Source: Sphingomonas edaphi
Lineage (GTDB): Bacteria; Pseudomonadota; Alphaproteobacteria; Sphingomonadales; Sphingomonadaceae
NCBI RefSeq assembly: GCF_003583725.1
Contig: NZ_QXTF01000001.1
Coordinates: forward strand, 310,001-374,000
DNA: 64,000 bases
Reading direction: 5' to 3'
In this document: piece after piece, positions 29,778 to 39,330 of the stretch
Numbering within the stretch: the first letter of the stretch is position 1
Layout: every line of letters starts with the position of its first letter
The notes under the pieces: model-generated
What the model saw: the letters and a program-made list of their open reading frames with translations, nothing else
What the model was told of the DNA's origin: nothing
Database searches by the model: none
Program-made: the position numbers and the translations under genes

Positions 29778-30690
29778 TGGCCTGCTCAAGCGCATAGCGG
29801 GCGTTGCGATAATGCGGATCGAGCCGCATCCAGCGGCGGCAATGCTCCACACGATCTTCGGCGATGGCGTCGAACGTGTCGATGAACCGCTCCGCAGCGC
29901 CCGGGCCGGTGATGCTGTCGAACCCCGCGAGGATTTGCGCAGCCGCGGGACGACCGCAATCCGCTAGCCTGGCCAGCAGCATAGCATCGCCACCCGTGAA
30001 GAAGTTCCATGCGTCGATACCGTCAATTCCGGCCCTGCGGGCGAGCAAGTTGACCAGCAGAACCGCGTCTCCGTCCTTTGCGGCGGCCGTGATCATGTCG
30101 TCGCCCGCCCGGCCCGCAGCCTCAAGCGCCCGTGCGAGGGCGGCGACGCTGGCTTCCAAGCGCCGACCTTCGTCATGGCGCGACAACAAGGAGCGCGACG
30201 CTTCGCCAAGCGGCAGGTCGGCTTCCCGATCCAGATTTTCGCGCAGAGCTGCGGCGACCGAGTGGGTCAGCGCAACCGCATCTTCGGCATCGAGGTCGTC
30301 ATATTCTAGGCCCAGTCTCCCGAAACGGTCGCGGCGGCGGCCGCGTGCGAGCGTCAGCGCCATCGCCGCCTCGGCCACGGGAGCATCATCGTCGCTGACG
30401 AGGGACGCGACCAAGGCCTCGCCGCCGCGTTCGCGATATCCGGTCAGCTGCTGCTCGTCCGCGCGGCGCAGGAGAAGCGCGACGAGTCCGCGCCGTTCAA
30501 GCAGGTCAACGCGGCGCAGGCGGCGATAGGCGAGATCTTTCGCCGATTCTGCCTGCGCCACGAGTAGCGTAGGCAAGGCTGCGATCAATTCGTCCGCAAT
30601 CTCGGTCACTAAGCCGCGAAGCATCGCGGCCATGAGCGCACGCTCCTCGTCGGTCAGCCGGCCACTGTCGTCCAGGAAGAAATCAGACAT
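29770..30690 (-). CDS. DUF2336-like helical protein
   Basis: A 306-residue, mostly alpha-helical protein rich in Ala, Leu, Arg and Asp, without signal peptide or membrane segments. It resembles alphaproteobacterial DUF2336 proteins (for example AYRRLRRVDLLERRGLVALLLRRADE followed by helical repeats) in outline, but I cannot verify the domain. The function of that family is unknown. The chosen Met begins MSDFFLDDSGRLTDEERA; a longer frame to 30786 is possible. It overlaps the kinase-like gene by 8 bp, which suggests that the two products work together. Confidence 0.65.
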   Translation of the reverse strand: MSDFFLDDSGRLTDEERALMAAMLRGLVTEIADELIAALPTLLVAQAESAKDLAYRRLRRVDLLERRGLVALLLRRADEQQLTGYRERGGEALVASLVSDDDAPVAEAAMALTLARGRRRDRFGRLGLEYDDLDAEDAVALTHSVAAALRENLDREADLPLGEASRSLLSRHDEGRRLEASVAALARALEAAGRAGDDMITAAAKDGDAVLLVNLLARRAGIDGIDAWNFFTGGDAMLLARLADCGRPAAAQILAGFDSITGPGAAERFIDTFDAIAEDRVEHCRRWMRLDPHYRNARYALEQANG

Positions 30691-30821
30691 GACGATACCC
30701 AGCCGATCACGGCCCGCGCCTGGGCGCGCGGGATCGGTCGGGCGGTCGGCTGCCGATGCAGCAAGCGGCCATTCCACGGGCATCATCCCGCTTCCATAAA
30801 ACAGATGGGGTTAACGCGGGG

Positions 30822-32012
30822 TCAATCGCGTTCGATGCGGTGCCGGCAGTGCTGGAGGATGAAAAAGCTGGTCGCTGCGTAAAGCGCGAGGAGGCTGAGA
30901 TAAGCGCTCCACCAGTCAGCAGCCGCGAACGGGAGTGACAGCCAAATGGCGGTGCGCCGTGAGAACAGCCAATGGCTGCCCGGCGGCTTGGCGGCGGTTC
31001 GTTCTAGTCGGGCAGCCTCCGCAAAGGCCCCTGCCGAGAGCGCGGCGACGACGGCTCCCCAGCCCGATCCATGGCGGGACTCAAACCAGCCAAGCGCGAT
31101 AAGGGCCAGCCCTGCCGCCGGCCAGAGCAGCCGGCGCGATACCATTGTGGTTGGCAGCGGACTGAGCCGCAGGCTCGCCAGACGCTGCGCAACGAGGTCG
31201 AGCGGTGTTGACAGCAGCAGCAGTGCAATCGCGCCCCAATGCCAGCCGCGGGTGAAGAAGAAAGCCGCGGCGACCGTCATGACCAGCGCCGCCTGCACCA
31301 GCCAGGATGGGCGCAGGCCAGTCTCCATCAATTTCTCGGTAGCGATTTCCTCAACCAGCGGCAGGATGTAGCGGCTGACGGCGTCTTCGCGGGCGGAGCG
31401 CGACGCGACGAGCAAGCGACGTTCGAAGCCCGCCATTTCCGCTTCGCCCGCGGCGAGGAACGGGCCGCGCCCCTCCCCGCTGACCGCGGGGACCAGCTTT
31501 CCGCCGGCTTGGACAGCCCGACGCAGCAGGGTCGATTGGAGATCCCAGTCGCCGAGCATCGCCGCCGTCGCTCCCAGCATAGACGCATCGACCCGGGCAA
31601 GCCCGGCCCAGCGGTGCGCGCCATCGATCCGCTCGAAGTCCGAGTGAGTTTCGTCGTCGGGCACGGTTACGATCGCCGGGCCAGCCTCCTCGGCCAGTCC
31701 CGCGAGGTCTGCCATGTCGGGCGCAATGCCGTCGGCCAGCAAGACAAGTTCGGTGCCACCTTCGAAGCGGCTGGCCGCCTCGTTGCCGTCGCTCACCGGA
31801 ACGACGCTGATGCCTTCGGCCCTCAGGCGATCAAACGCTTCATTTAACGCGACCGGGACCCGCTCGACCAGGACGATCAGCGGCGCCACGCCAGCGCCGG
31901 CAAGGCAGCGCGCCTGATATTCGAATAGGGTACGTCCAGCGAGCGGGAGCAAGGCCCGAAGCCCGCCCGCGTCATCTTCCTGATAGGCACCGATCAAGGC
32001 GCCGAGCGCCAT
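30822..32012 (-). CDS. Membrane protein with nucleotidyltransferase-like and degenerate CDP-alcohol-transferase-like regions
   Basis: A 396-residue protein. The first about 230 residues look like a sugar-nucleotide or MobA-type nucleotidyltransferase fold: LGALIGAYQEDDAGGLRALLPLAGRTLFEYQARCL, then VLVERVP and LVLLADGIAPD. The C-terminal part has about four to five membrane segments. One contains STPLDLVAQRLASL, which recalls the DGxxAR core of CDP-alcohol phosphotransferases but lacks the later Asp pair. Fusions of these two domains are known in phospholipid head-group enzymes. Activity of the second half is doubtful. Start uncertain (ATG at 32012 chosen; frame opens to 32150). Confidence 0.6.
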   Translation of the reverse strand: MALGALIGAYQEDDAGGLRALLPLAGRTLFEYQARCLAGAGVAPLIVLVERVPVALNEAFDRLRAEGISVVPVSDGNEAASRFEGGTELVLLADGIAPDMADLAGLAEEAGPAIVTVPDDETHSDFERIDGAHRWAGLARVDASMLGATAAMLGDWDLQSTLLRRAVQAGGKLVPAVSGEGRGPFLAAGEAEMAGFERRLLVASRSAREDAVSRYILPLVEEIATEKLMETGLRPSWLVQAALVMTVAAAFFFTRGWHWGAIALLLLSTPLDLVAQRLASLRLSPLPTTMVSRRLLWPAAGLALIALGWFESRHGSGWGAVVAALSAGAFAEAARLERTAAKPPGSHWLFSRRTAIWLSLPFAAADWWSAYLSLLALYAATSFFILQHCRHRIERD

Positions 32013-32136
32013 GGCTTTCCCCGCGTGAAGAACGATTTCCCCCTGAGCCGTCCGACATAGGGCAGTGTGCGGCAAGATTTCCACCCCGCAAGACGCCGTT
32101 TGTCGCTTTCCACCGAAAACAAAGGTGGTAAACTCC

Positions 32137-34455
32137 ATGGTCATGAGCACCAGCCCGCAGCGCGCGTCCAGCGATCAAGCCCCGGCCTATGGCCAGGATG
32201 CCTATCCGCAGATCGACAATGGGCTCCTGCCCAATGTCGGAATTTTCGACCAGCTGAGCTGGTCCGAGACGCGCGACGAGAATGAGGTTGCGACGGCGGG
32301 CGGGCGCGCGGTGCTAGGGTGGGCGCTGGGCATCTTGGCGTTGCTGTGGACCGCTTATACCGCCTGGTCCGCCGGACGGACGCTGTCGGCCGAGCCGCTG
32401 TCGAGCCCGATGGTCGCGCAATGGATCGCGATCCTAGCGGGTCCGCTAGCGCTAATGGGCCTTGTCTGGCTGATGTTCGGGCGGACGCGGCGCAAGGAAG
32501 CGGAGCAGTTCACGCGCTCGGTGATCGCAATGCGAACCGAGGCGCGATCATTGCAGGATATCCTCGGCGCGCTGTCGCAACAAATCGAGCAGAACCATGC
32601 TGCGCTGGGTGTCATGGCCGGCGACCTGATCGGACTTGGCGACCAGGCGGCGACACGGTTGGGCGGCATCACCAGCGAGCTCAATGCCGGATCGCGGACG
32701 CTGGCAGAGCATGGCGCAGCACTCGACCGGGCGGCGGAAGCAGCGCGAACCGACATCGGCGTACTATTGGCTGACCTGCCGCAGGCAGAGGACAGCGCAC
32801 GGCGCATGGCGGATACCCTTCGCGAAGCTGGGCGCTCCGCATCGGAGCAGGCAGCAGGGTTCGAGGAGCAGGTCGGGCGGCTGGCGACGCAAGCTCAGCA
32901 AGCCGACGCGGTTGTGCATGAGGCTTCGGAGCGGCTGCTCGCGCAGCTCACGCATATCGAGAGCGCGGGCGCCGCAGCGTCGCTACGGGTGTCTGACGCG
33001 GGGAGGGAAACGGGCGCGATGGTCGATGCCATCCTGGCGCGATCGGCCGAGGCGTTGGCAGAAATCCGCGGCGGGATCGACGCGCAAGCGGCGGCCGTTG
33101 CCGCGCTGGTCGCGCAAAGCCAAGCGGGCATCGGCCGCGCGGGGATCGACGCGTCGGAGCTGCTGGGCGAGCGGCTGGTGGCGGCTGGCTCGGCGCTCGA
33201 CGGACTGTCAGCGCGAATTGCCGAGCAGGAACGCGCGTCACACCGACTGATTGCCGACCTCGACAGCGGGCTGGCGGCGCTCGACGAACGGTTCCTAGAC
33301 CTTGCCCGATCGGGCGACGAGCGCGCCGGACATGTCCAGACTGCTCTGACCCGACTGCGTTCCGAATTGGAATCACTGTCCGCGGCGGCGAATAGTCATG
33401 ATTCCAGCATCGATTCGCTGGCTGAGCGGACAGAGCGGCTGCGGACCGGCGTCGACGAGTTAGGGCTAGTCCTGCAGGGGCAGATGGCGGCGACGCTGGG
33501 CGAAGCGGAAGCTGGCGCCGCGCGACTGTTGGCCTCGGCCGAAGCAGCCCGTCCGCACGTCGATTCGATGCGCGACGCGGCAGTCGAGGCTGCCAACCGC
33601 ATCGAAGCGGGCGCATCGAACGTCGATGCCCAGCAGGAGCGCCTGGCCGGGCTAATGACCTCGGTCGACTTGGGCGTCAGCCAGGCCGAGCAGCGGCTTT
33701 CCGAGCTTAGCGCGGCCATCGCTGCCGCCGGCGAGGAAGCGGGGAGACTGTCGAACGACACGGGTCCTGCCCTCGTCGCGGCACTGGTCCAGGTGCGGGA
33801 GGCTGCGTCTCATGCGGCCGAGCGGGCCCGGGAAGCGATCGCCAAGGTCATTCCGGACAGCGCCGGCGAACTTGGTCTGGCAACCCGTGCAGCGCTGGAA
33901 GCTGCAGTGCGGGAAGGGGTCGAGGCCAAGCTGGTCGAACTCGACGCGGTGGCGACCAAGGCGGTTGAGACGGCTCGTGAGGCTTCGGACCGGCTGACGG
34001 CGCAGATGCTGTCAATCGGGCAAAGCGCCGCCGCCCTCGAAGCGCACATCGAGCGCAGCCGCGAGGCGCAGCGCAACGATAGCGGCGAGGAGTTCGCACG
34101 GCGGGTCTCGCTCCTGATGGACTCGATGAACTCGGCTTCGATCGACGTTCAAAAGATCCTGAGCGACGAAGTCGACGAAAAAGCCTGGAACAACTACCTT
34201 AAGGGCAATCGGGGCGTGTTCACCCGCCGCGCCGTGCGCCTGCTCGATGGGGCAGAGACCAAAGCCATCGCCAGCCAGTATGATGAGGACCCGGAGTTCC
34301 AGGGGTCAGTCAACCGTTACGTCCACGATTTCGAAGCCATGCTTCGCCGCGTCTTGGCCGAGCGCGATGGCGGGATGATCGCGGTGACGCTGATGAGTTC
34401 GGACATGGGCAAACTTTACGCCGCGCTGGCGCAGGCGATCGAGCGCCGCCGTTGA
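32137..34455 (+). CDS. Large membrane-anchored coiled-coil protein
   Basis: A 772-residue protein of unknown function. A short cytoplasmic N-terminus is followed by two membrane segments at about 57-77 and 93-114 with a short loop between. A very long Ala/Glu/Arg-rich coiled coil (about 120-690) resembles chemoreceptor or apolipoprotein-like helices. The last 85 residues form a compact conserved-looking domain (DEKAWNNYLKGNRGVF, AIASQYDEDPEFQGSVNRYV). No known catalytic motif is seen. I chose the ATG at 32137, 9 nt after AAGGTGG; a second Met lies two codons on. It is divergent from the transferase-like gene across 124 bp. Confidence 0.72.
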   Translation: MVMSTSPQRASSDQAPAYGQDAYPQIDNGLLPNVGIFDQLSWSETRDENEVATAGGRAVLGWALGILALLWTAYTAWSAGRTLSAEPLSSPMVAQWIAILAGPLALMGLVWLMFGRTRRKEAEQFTRSVIAMRTEARSLQDILGALSQQIEQNHAALGVMAGDLIGLGDQAATRLGGITSELNAGSRTLAEHGAALDRAAEAARTDIGVLLADLPQAEDSARRMADTLREAGRSASEQAAGFEEQVGRLATQAQQADAVVHEASERLLAQLTHIESAGAAASLRVSDAGRETGAMVDAILARSAEALAEIRGGIDAQAAAVAALVAQSQAGIGRAGIDASELLGERLVAAGSALDGLSARIAEQERASHRLIADLDSGLAALDERFLDLARSGDERAGHVQTALTRLRSELESLSAAANSHDSSIDSLAERTERLRTGVDELGLVLQGQMAATLGEAEAGAARLLASAEAARPHVDSMRDAAVEAANRIEAGASNVDAQQERLAGLMTSVDLGVSQAEQRLSELSAAIAAAGEEAGRLSNDTGPALVAALVQVREAASHAAERAREAIAKVIPDSAGELGLATRAALEAAVREGVEAKLVELDAVATKAVETAREASDRLTAQMLSIGQSAAALEAHIERSREAQRNDSGEEFARRVSLLMDSMNSASIDVQKILSDEVDEKAWNNYLKGNRGVFTRRAVRLLDGAETKAIASQYDEDPEFQGSVNRYVHDFEAMLRRVLAERDGGMIAVTLMSSDMGKLYAALAQAIERRR

Positions 34456-34491
34456 GCGGGTCTGGACTGCCCCGTCAGACCAGCGTGCTGC

Positions 34492-34752
34492 TTAATTGTA
34501 GAAGTCGAGATCGTCGACTGTGATCCAGCCGAAGACATAGTTCGCGACGTAAATCGCAGTCAGCAGCACCGCGAGGATCGCGGCGCGACCGAGGTGGCGC
34601 GGCAGGTCGAACTTGTGAGGCGCGCTGTCGGCCTGGCCCGGCACACGCTCGACACCCGCTTCCTCATGAGTCCGGACTCCGAACGGGAGGAGAAGGAAGG
34701 CGGAAAAACAAAAAATGAGGAAGTAGATCGCGAGGACCGACGTCCACTTCAT
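34492..34752 (-). CDS. DUF1467-family membrane protein
   Basis: An 86-residue inner-membrane protein with two membrane segments, one at residues 2-22 and one near 60-80, joined by a short polar loop (EEAGVERVPGQADSAP). It matches the DUF1467 family in length and layout; that family often sits next to rnj or proS in alphaproteobacteria. Function unknown. The start ATG overlaps the RNase J stop by 4 bp, so it is the last gene of the nuo-birA-coaX-rnj chain. The frame opens further upstream, but the overlap start fits the family. Confidence 0.8.
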   Translation of the reverse strand: MKWTSVLAIYFLIFCFSAFLLLPFGVRTHEEAGVERVPGQADSAPHKFDLPRHLGRAAILAVLLTAIYVANYVFGWITVDDLDFYN

Positions 34753-36389
34753 CGCGTTGTCTCGATCAGCATGACTTCGACGATCGGCTTTTTGCCGGTC
34801 CACAGCGTAGCGCAGCGGCGGACCGCAAGCCGGACGGCTTCACGAACCTTTTCGATATCGCCGGTCGGGTCGTAAGCCTTCACCGCCGCGTCGGCGGCAT
34901 CCGCGAGGAAATCGGCGCGGTCTTCCTCGACCGGAACGCCGAAGGGACGGATGACCACATCGCCCATCAGGCGCCGGTCGGCGCCGATCGGCAGGGCGGC
35001 TGTGATAAGGCCGTTGATGGAAATCTTGCGCCGTTCATTGAGCGTCGCGCCGTCAGCGGGAAGGATGACGTCACCGTCCAGCACAAGACGGCCGACTCGT
35101 TCCTCACCGATCTTTTCCGGGCCATTGGGGGCCAAGCGGACGAGGTCGCCGTTGCGCTGGATGATGGCGCGGGGAACGCCTTGGGACAGCGCGAAGCGGG
35201 CCTGTTCACGCATGTGCCGCATTTCGCCATGCACCGGTACGATGATCTCAGGCCGCATCCACTTGTACATCGCGGCAAGTTCAGGCCGTCCGGGATGGCC
35301 CGAGACGTGCACGTGCGCCTGCCGCTCCGTGACAATCAGCACGCCAAGGTCGGACAGGGCATTCATGATCCGGCCGATCGCGATCTCGTTCCCGGGAATC
35401 TGTTTCGACGAGAAAATGACAGTGTCACCTTCCTTGAGCTTTAGCTCATGTGTGTCGAAAGCAATCCGGCCGAGCGCGGCGCGCGGTTCGCCCTGCCCCC
35501 CAGTCGCGATAACGAGCAGTTCATGGCGGGGAAGCTTCATCGCCTCGTCGAAGCGGACCGGCTCCGGGAAGTCGCGGAGGTAGCCAGTGGCCTTGGCGAC
35601 GCGAATAATACGGTCGAGGCTTCGGCCTGCCACGGCGATGCGACGCCCGGTTTCGTTGGCAACTTTCCCAATCGTTTCCAGACGCGCAGCGTTTGAAGCA
35701 AAGGTAGTGACGAGTACGCGGCCCTTCGCCTTAGCCACTTCGGCGCGCAGGCCGTCGTGGACGCTGGCTTCGCTGCCCGATGGCGTGTCCTGGAAGCTGT
35801 TGGTCGAATCGCAGACCAATGCGAGCACCCCCCTGTCACCGAGTGAGGTCATCGTTTCGGCCGAACTCGGCTGGCTGAGCACGGGCGTTTCGTCGATTTT
35901 CCAGTCGCCGGTGTGAAAGACATTGCCGAACGGCGTTTCGATGAAGAGGCCGTTCCCCTCAGGAATTGAGTGCGCCAGCGGAACATAGGTCACGCGGAAG
36001 GGATCGAGGTCAACCGAGCCGCCCCGTTCGACGATTCGAAGAGCGACCTGTCCAGTCAGCCCTTCTTCCTCCAGCTTCCCGGCGATCAAACCGGCCGTGA
36101 ACGGGGTGGCGTAGAGCGGCACCTTGAGGTCGGCGGCGAGATAGGGAAGCGCGCCGATGTGGTCTTCATGGCCGTGGGTCAGGAAAATGCCGACAAGATC
36201 GCCCATCCGCTCCTCGATGAAATCGAGGTCCGGAAGGATGAGATCGACGCCCGGATAATCGCTGTCGGCGAACGTCAGGCCGAGATCGGCCATTAGCCAT
36301 TTGCCCCGGCAACCGTAGAGATTGACGTTCATGCCAATCTCGCCCGACCCGCCGAGCGCAAGGAACAGTAGTTCTTCGCCCGGAGTCAT
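34749..36389 (-). CDS. rnj: Ribonuclease J
   Basis: Metallo-beta-lactamase/beta-CASP ribonuclease of 546 residues, with 5'-to-3' exo- and endonuclease activity in RNA decay and processing. The metal-binding motif THGHEDHIG is at 71-79, with further ligands in HTGDWKID and GHPGRPE. The beta-CASP and C-terminal regions are complete. In alphaproteobacteria RNase J coexists with RNase E. It overlaps coaX by 4 bp, a gene order found widely in the class. Confidence 0.95.
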   Translation of the reverse strand: MTPGEELLFLALGGSGEIGMNVNLYGCRGKWLMADLGLTFADSDYPGVDLILPDLDFIEERMGDLVGIFLTHGHEDHIGALPYLAADLKVPLYATPFTAGLIAGKLEEEGLTGQVALRIVERGGSVDLDPFRVTYVPLAHSIPEGNGLFIETPFGNVFHTGDWKIDETPVLSQPSSAETMTSLGDRGVLALVCDSTNSFQDTPSGSEASVHDGLRAEVAKAKGRVLVTTFASNAARLETIGKVANETGRRIAVAGRSLDRIIRVAKATGYLRDFPEPVRFDEAMKLPRHELLVIATGGQGEPRAALGRIAFDTHELKLKEGDTVIFSSKQIPGNEIAIGRIMNALSDLGVLIVTERQAHVHVSGHPGRPELAAMYKWMRPEIIVPVHGEMRHMREQARFALSQGVPRAIIQRNGDLVRLAPNGPEKIGEERVGRLVLDGDVILPADGATLNERRKISINGLITAALPIGADRRLMGDVVIRPFGVPVEEDRADFLADAADAAVKAYDPTGDIEKVREAVRLAVRRCATLWTGKKPIVEVMLIETTR

Positions 36390-37162
36390 CGGTCAATCCT
36401 TGACGCGAGGATATCGAGACCCTGGATGGTGAGGTCAGGTTCGATGGCGTCGAACGCATCCGTATGCTTGTCGAACAGCACGGCAAGGCCGCCGGTGGCG
36501 ATCACCGTCACCGGACGGCCAATTTCCGATTTCAGCCGTTGAACAAGGCCTTCGATCATCGCAACATAACCCCAATAAACTCCGATCAGCATCTGTCGCT
36601 CAGTCGTGCGGCCGACGACGCTGTTGTCTTCTGGCGCGGAAATGGCAACGCGCGGCAGCTTGGCCGCGGCTTGGACGAGCGCATCGAGGCTGAGATTGAT
36701 GCCCGGCGCAATAATCCCGCCCTTATAGGCCCCCGTGAAATCGACGACATCGAAGGTAGTCGCCGTCCCAAAGTCGATGACAATGAGGTCGCCCTTATGC
36801 TTGGCATGGGCGGCGATGGCATTCAGCGCGCGGTCGGCGCCGACATTGTACGGCTCATCGACGTCAAACGCGATCGGCCATTCGGCCGCCCCCTGCCCCG
36901 CGACCAGCGGCGTCACCCGGAAATATTTTTCAGCGAGTACCTGCAGATTATGCAGCGCACGCGGGACGACGGTGCCGATAATCACGTCGGACACGTCGTC
37001 CACTCCGTAGCCGTCGAGGTCCAGCAACTGGCGCAACCAGACGACATATTCGTCGGCGGTGCGGCGCGGGTCGGTCGCGATGCGCCATCGGGCGCGGATT
37101 TCGCCGTCCTTGACCAGCGCGAAGACGATATTGGTATTTCCGGCATCGATCGCGAGGAGCAT
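36386..37162 (-). CDS. coaX: Type III pantothenate kinase
   Basis: First step of coenzyme A synthesis. The 258-residue protein has the ASKHA-fold phosphate loop DAGNTN (6-11), [21 protein letters not shown] and the C-terminal TGGLAVLF. This is the CoaX type, which is insensitive to CoA feedback. I chose the ATG at 37162, giving the normal N-terminus [13 protein letters not shown] at 37192 would close the gap to birA from 39 to 9 bp and cannot be excluded. It overlaps rnj by 4 bp. Confidence 0.94.
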   Translation of the reverse strand: MLLAIDAGNTNIVFALVKDGEIRARWRIATDPRRTADEYVVWLRQLLDLDGYGVDDVSDVIIGTVVPRALHNLQVLAEKYFRVTPLVAGQGAAEWPIAFDVDEPYNVGADRALNAIAAHAKHKGDLIVIDFGTATTFDVVDFTGAYKGGIIAPGINLSLDALVQAAAKLPRVAISAPEDNSVVGRTTERQMLIGVYWGYVAMIEGLVQRLKSEIGRPVTVIATGGLAVLFDKHTDAFDAIEPDLTIQGLDILASRIDR

Positions 37163-37201
37163 GGGGGAACGCCTAGCCGGAAGCGATGCCAATTGCGAGG
37201 G

Positions 37202-37900
37202 TCAGCCGAGCGTCACGTCGCCGGCGCGGATCGTTTCGATGCGGCCATTATCGAGACGCAGACGCATCGCCCCGTCCGCGTCGATGCCGTCAAAGCGGCC
37301 AGCAATGCGTTCGCCGGGCCCGCTATGCACTTCGAGCCGGGTGCCGACGGCATGGGCGCGGGTCATCCATGCGTGGGCCAGCGCAGTCGGCTCCGCAATT
37401 CTCCACGCGCCAAGCAAGCGGGAAAAGCTTCCTGCCAGCAGCGGCGCGAAGGCCTTCGGGGGCAGGTCGGCATAAGTTTTCAGGGCGGCCGTCTCCCGGT
37501 CCGCAATATCGGGCGCGCCGGCTAGATTGACTCCGAATCCCGCGACGACCCGGTCACCGGACCGTTCGAGCAGGATCCCGGCAAGCTTTGCATGGCCCAG
37601 CATCAGGTCGTTTGGCCATTTGAGCGACAGTGGCGCGGAAGGCGCAGCAACCTCCACCGCTTCAAGCAGGGCGAGCCCTGCTACGAGGGCTAGTGAAGGT
37701 GCAGACGGATCGGCGGCCCGAAGCTGGATCAGCGTCGATCCAAAGAAATTGCCGTCAATCGTCTGCCACACGCGGCCATGGCGTCCGCGCCCGCCCTGCT
37801 GCGCCAGTGCCACCAGCCAGTCGCCCTCGATAGCGGAGGGATCGGCAAGCAGGTCGGTATTAGTCGAGCCGGTGACCTCGACGATGCGGATTCGGCTCAG
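37202..37900 (-). CDS. birA: Biotin-[acetyl-CoA-carboxylase] ligase
   Basis: Attaches biotin to the carboxyl carrier protein. No DNA-binding domain is present, so this is the short ligase-only type. The open frame continues upstream of the first GTG (37813) and encodes RIRIVEVTGSTNTDLLADPS, the biotin-binding STN motif. That part is needed for activity. The next plausible codon is a CTG at 37900 whose CTGA overlaps the nuoN stop as ATGA does elsewhere in this operon. With it the protein has 232 residues. Other motifs are QGGRGRHGRVW and SLKWPNDLML. An automatic call starting at the GTG would lose 29 residues. Confidence 0.88.
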   Translation of the reverse strand: MSRIRIVEVTGSTNTDLLADPSAIEGDWLVALAQQGGRGRHGRVWQTIDGNFFGSTLIQLRAADPSAPSLALVAGLALLEAVEVAAPSAPLSLKWPNDLMLGHAKLAGILLERSGDRVVAGFGVNLAGAPDIADRETAALKTYADLPPKAFAPLLAGSFSRLLGAWRIAEPTALAHAWMTRAHAVGTRLEVHSGPGERIAGRFDGIDADGAMRLRLDNGRIETIRAGDVTLG

Positions 37901-39330
37901 AAGAGAGAACCCGCCGCGTTGGCCGTCAGTTGGCCGAGCGGTCCGATCAGGAGATAGCCGAGCGGCGACACGACTAGCGCCGCAAGGGCAATAAGCGCCC
38001 CCTCAAGCCCACTTCCGCCCCTTGCGTAAGGCGCGCCGGGGGCATCGAAGTACATCACCTTGATGATCTTCAAATAATAGAAGGCGCCGATGACGGTGCC
38101 GAGGATGCCCGCAACGGCTAGCGGATAAAGGCCTTCCGCAACGGCAGCGTTAAATACCATCAGCTTCGGCCAGAAGCCAAACAGCGGCGGAATGCCGGCA
38201 AGGCTGAACATGAACACGGCCAGCGCGGCGGCTAGCCCAGGGCGTGATTGCGACAGGCCGGAAAGGCTGTCGATTCCTTCCAAGGGTTCACCATTTTCGT
38301 TCTTCATGCGCAGGACGCATAGGAAGGCACCGAGCGTCATGACGACATAGACCGCCATGTAGAACAGAACCGAGGAGGCGCCCGCGACGCCGCCGGCAAC
38401 CAAGCCGATCAGCGCGAAGCCGACGTTGTTGATCGAAGAATAGGCGAGCAGCCGCTTGATATTCGTTTGTCCATAGGCGGCGACCGCGCCGAGGAAGATC
38501 GAGGCGAGCGCGGCAAATGTCATGATTTGGCGCCACGCGTCGATCGCCGGGCCTAGCGCGTCGAGGCAGACGCGGACACCGAGCAGCATCGCGGCGACCT
38601 TTGGCGCGGAGGCAAAGAAAGCGGTGACCGGCGTCGGCGCTCCTTCGTAGACGTCCGGAGTCCACATGTGGAACGGAACCGCACTGATTTTAAACGCGAG
38701 GCCGGCCAGCGTGAAGACGAGGCCAAACAGCAGGCCGATCGACCCGGTCCCGTCACGCAGGAAAGCCGCTGCGACGCCGTCGAACTGCGTCGTGCCGGTA
38801 AAACCGTACAGCAACGAAATGCCGTACAGCAGTATACCGGATGCCAGCGCTCCGAGAACGAAATATTTGAGCCCCGCCTCCGCCGACCGCTCGTCCGTGC
38901 GGCGGTAGGACGCGAGGACGTATGCGGCGAGGCTGTTGAGCTCAAGGCCGACATAGAGCGACATGAGATTGGTCGCCGACACCATTACAGACATGCCGAC
39001 GACGGCGAGCAGGATGAGCACCGGATATTCGGCGGCATGCTCGAAATCTCGCTCGAACCAGTTGTGAGCAATGACGACCGCAACAGCAGCGCAAAGGTAA
39101 ATGAGCAGCTTTCCGAACGCGCCAAACCCGTCGGCAGCGATTAAACCGCCGAAGAGGGCGCCGGCGCGCTGCGGCTCGCCCAGCAGGGCCATGGCCGCGC
39201 CGAGTAGCAGGGCAACGGCGGACCAGCTGCATAAGGCAGAGGCGCGGCGGCCCATGAAGGCCGCGACCATCATCAGCACCAGCGCGCCAATGGTAAGGAT
39301 GATCTCCGGAAGAATGGCGGCGAAGTTCAT
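37897..39330 (-). CDS. nuoN: NADH-quinone oxidoreductase subunit N
   Basis: Membrane antiporter-like subunit of complex I, 477 residues with about 14 membrane segments. The conserved proton-channel lysines lie in a GLKYFVLGALASG-type segment and in IKRLLAYSSINNVGF. It is the last nuo gene. Its start overlaps the nuoM stop by one base (TAATG), and its stop overlaps the proposed birA start. Complex I moves protons while passing electrons from NADH to quinone. Confidence 0.97.
   Translation of the reverse strand: MNFAAILPEIILTIGALVLMMVAAFMGRRASALCSWSAVALLLGAAMALLGEPQRAGALFGGLIAADGFGAFGKLLIYLCAAVAVVIAHNWFERDFEHAAEYPVLILLAVVGMSVMVSATNLMSLYVGLELNSLAAYVLASYRRTDERSAEAGLKYFVLGALASGILLYGISLLYGFTGTTQFDGVAAAFLRDGTGSIGLLFGLVFTLAGLAFKISAVPFHMWTPDVYEGAPTPVTAFFASAPKVAAMLLGVRVCLDALGPAIDAWRQIMTFAALASIFLGAVAAYGQTNIKRLLAYSSINNVGFALIGLVAGGVAGASSVLFYMAVYVVMTLGAFLCVLRMKNENGEPLEGIDSLSGLSQSRPGLAAALAVFMFSLAGIPPLFGFWPKLMVFNAAVAEGLYPLAVAGILGTVIGAFYYLKIIKVMYFDAPGAPYARGGSGLEGALIALAALVVSPLGYLLIGPLGQLTANAAGSLF

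Noticed and set aside
37202-37813. birA starting at the GTG at 37813
   Set aside because: That form lacks the STN biotin-binding segment, which is encoded in frame just upstream.
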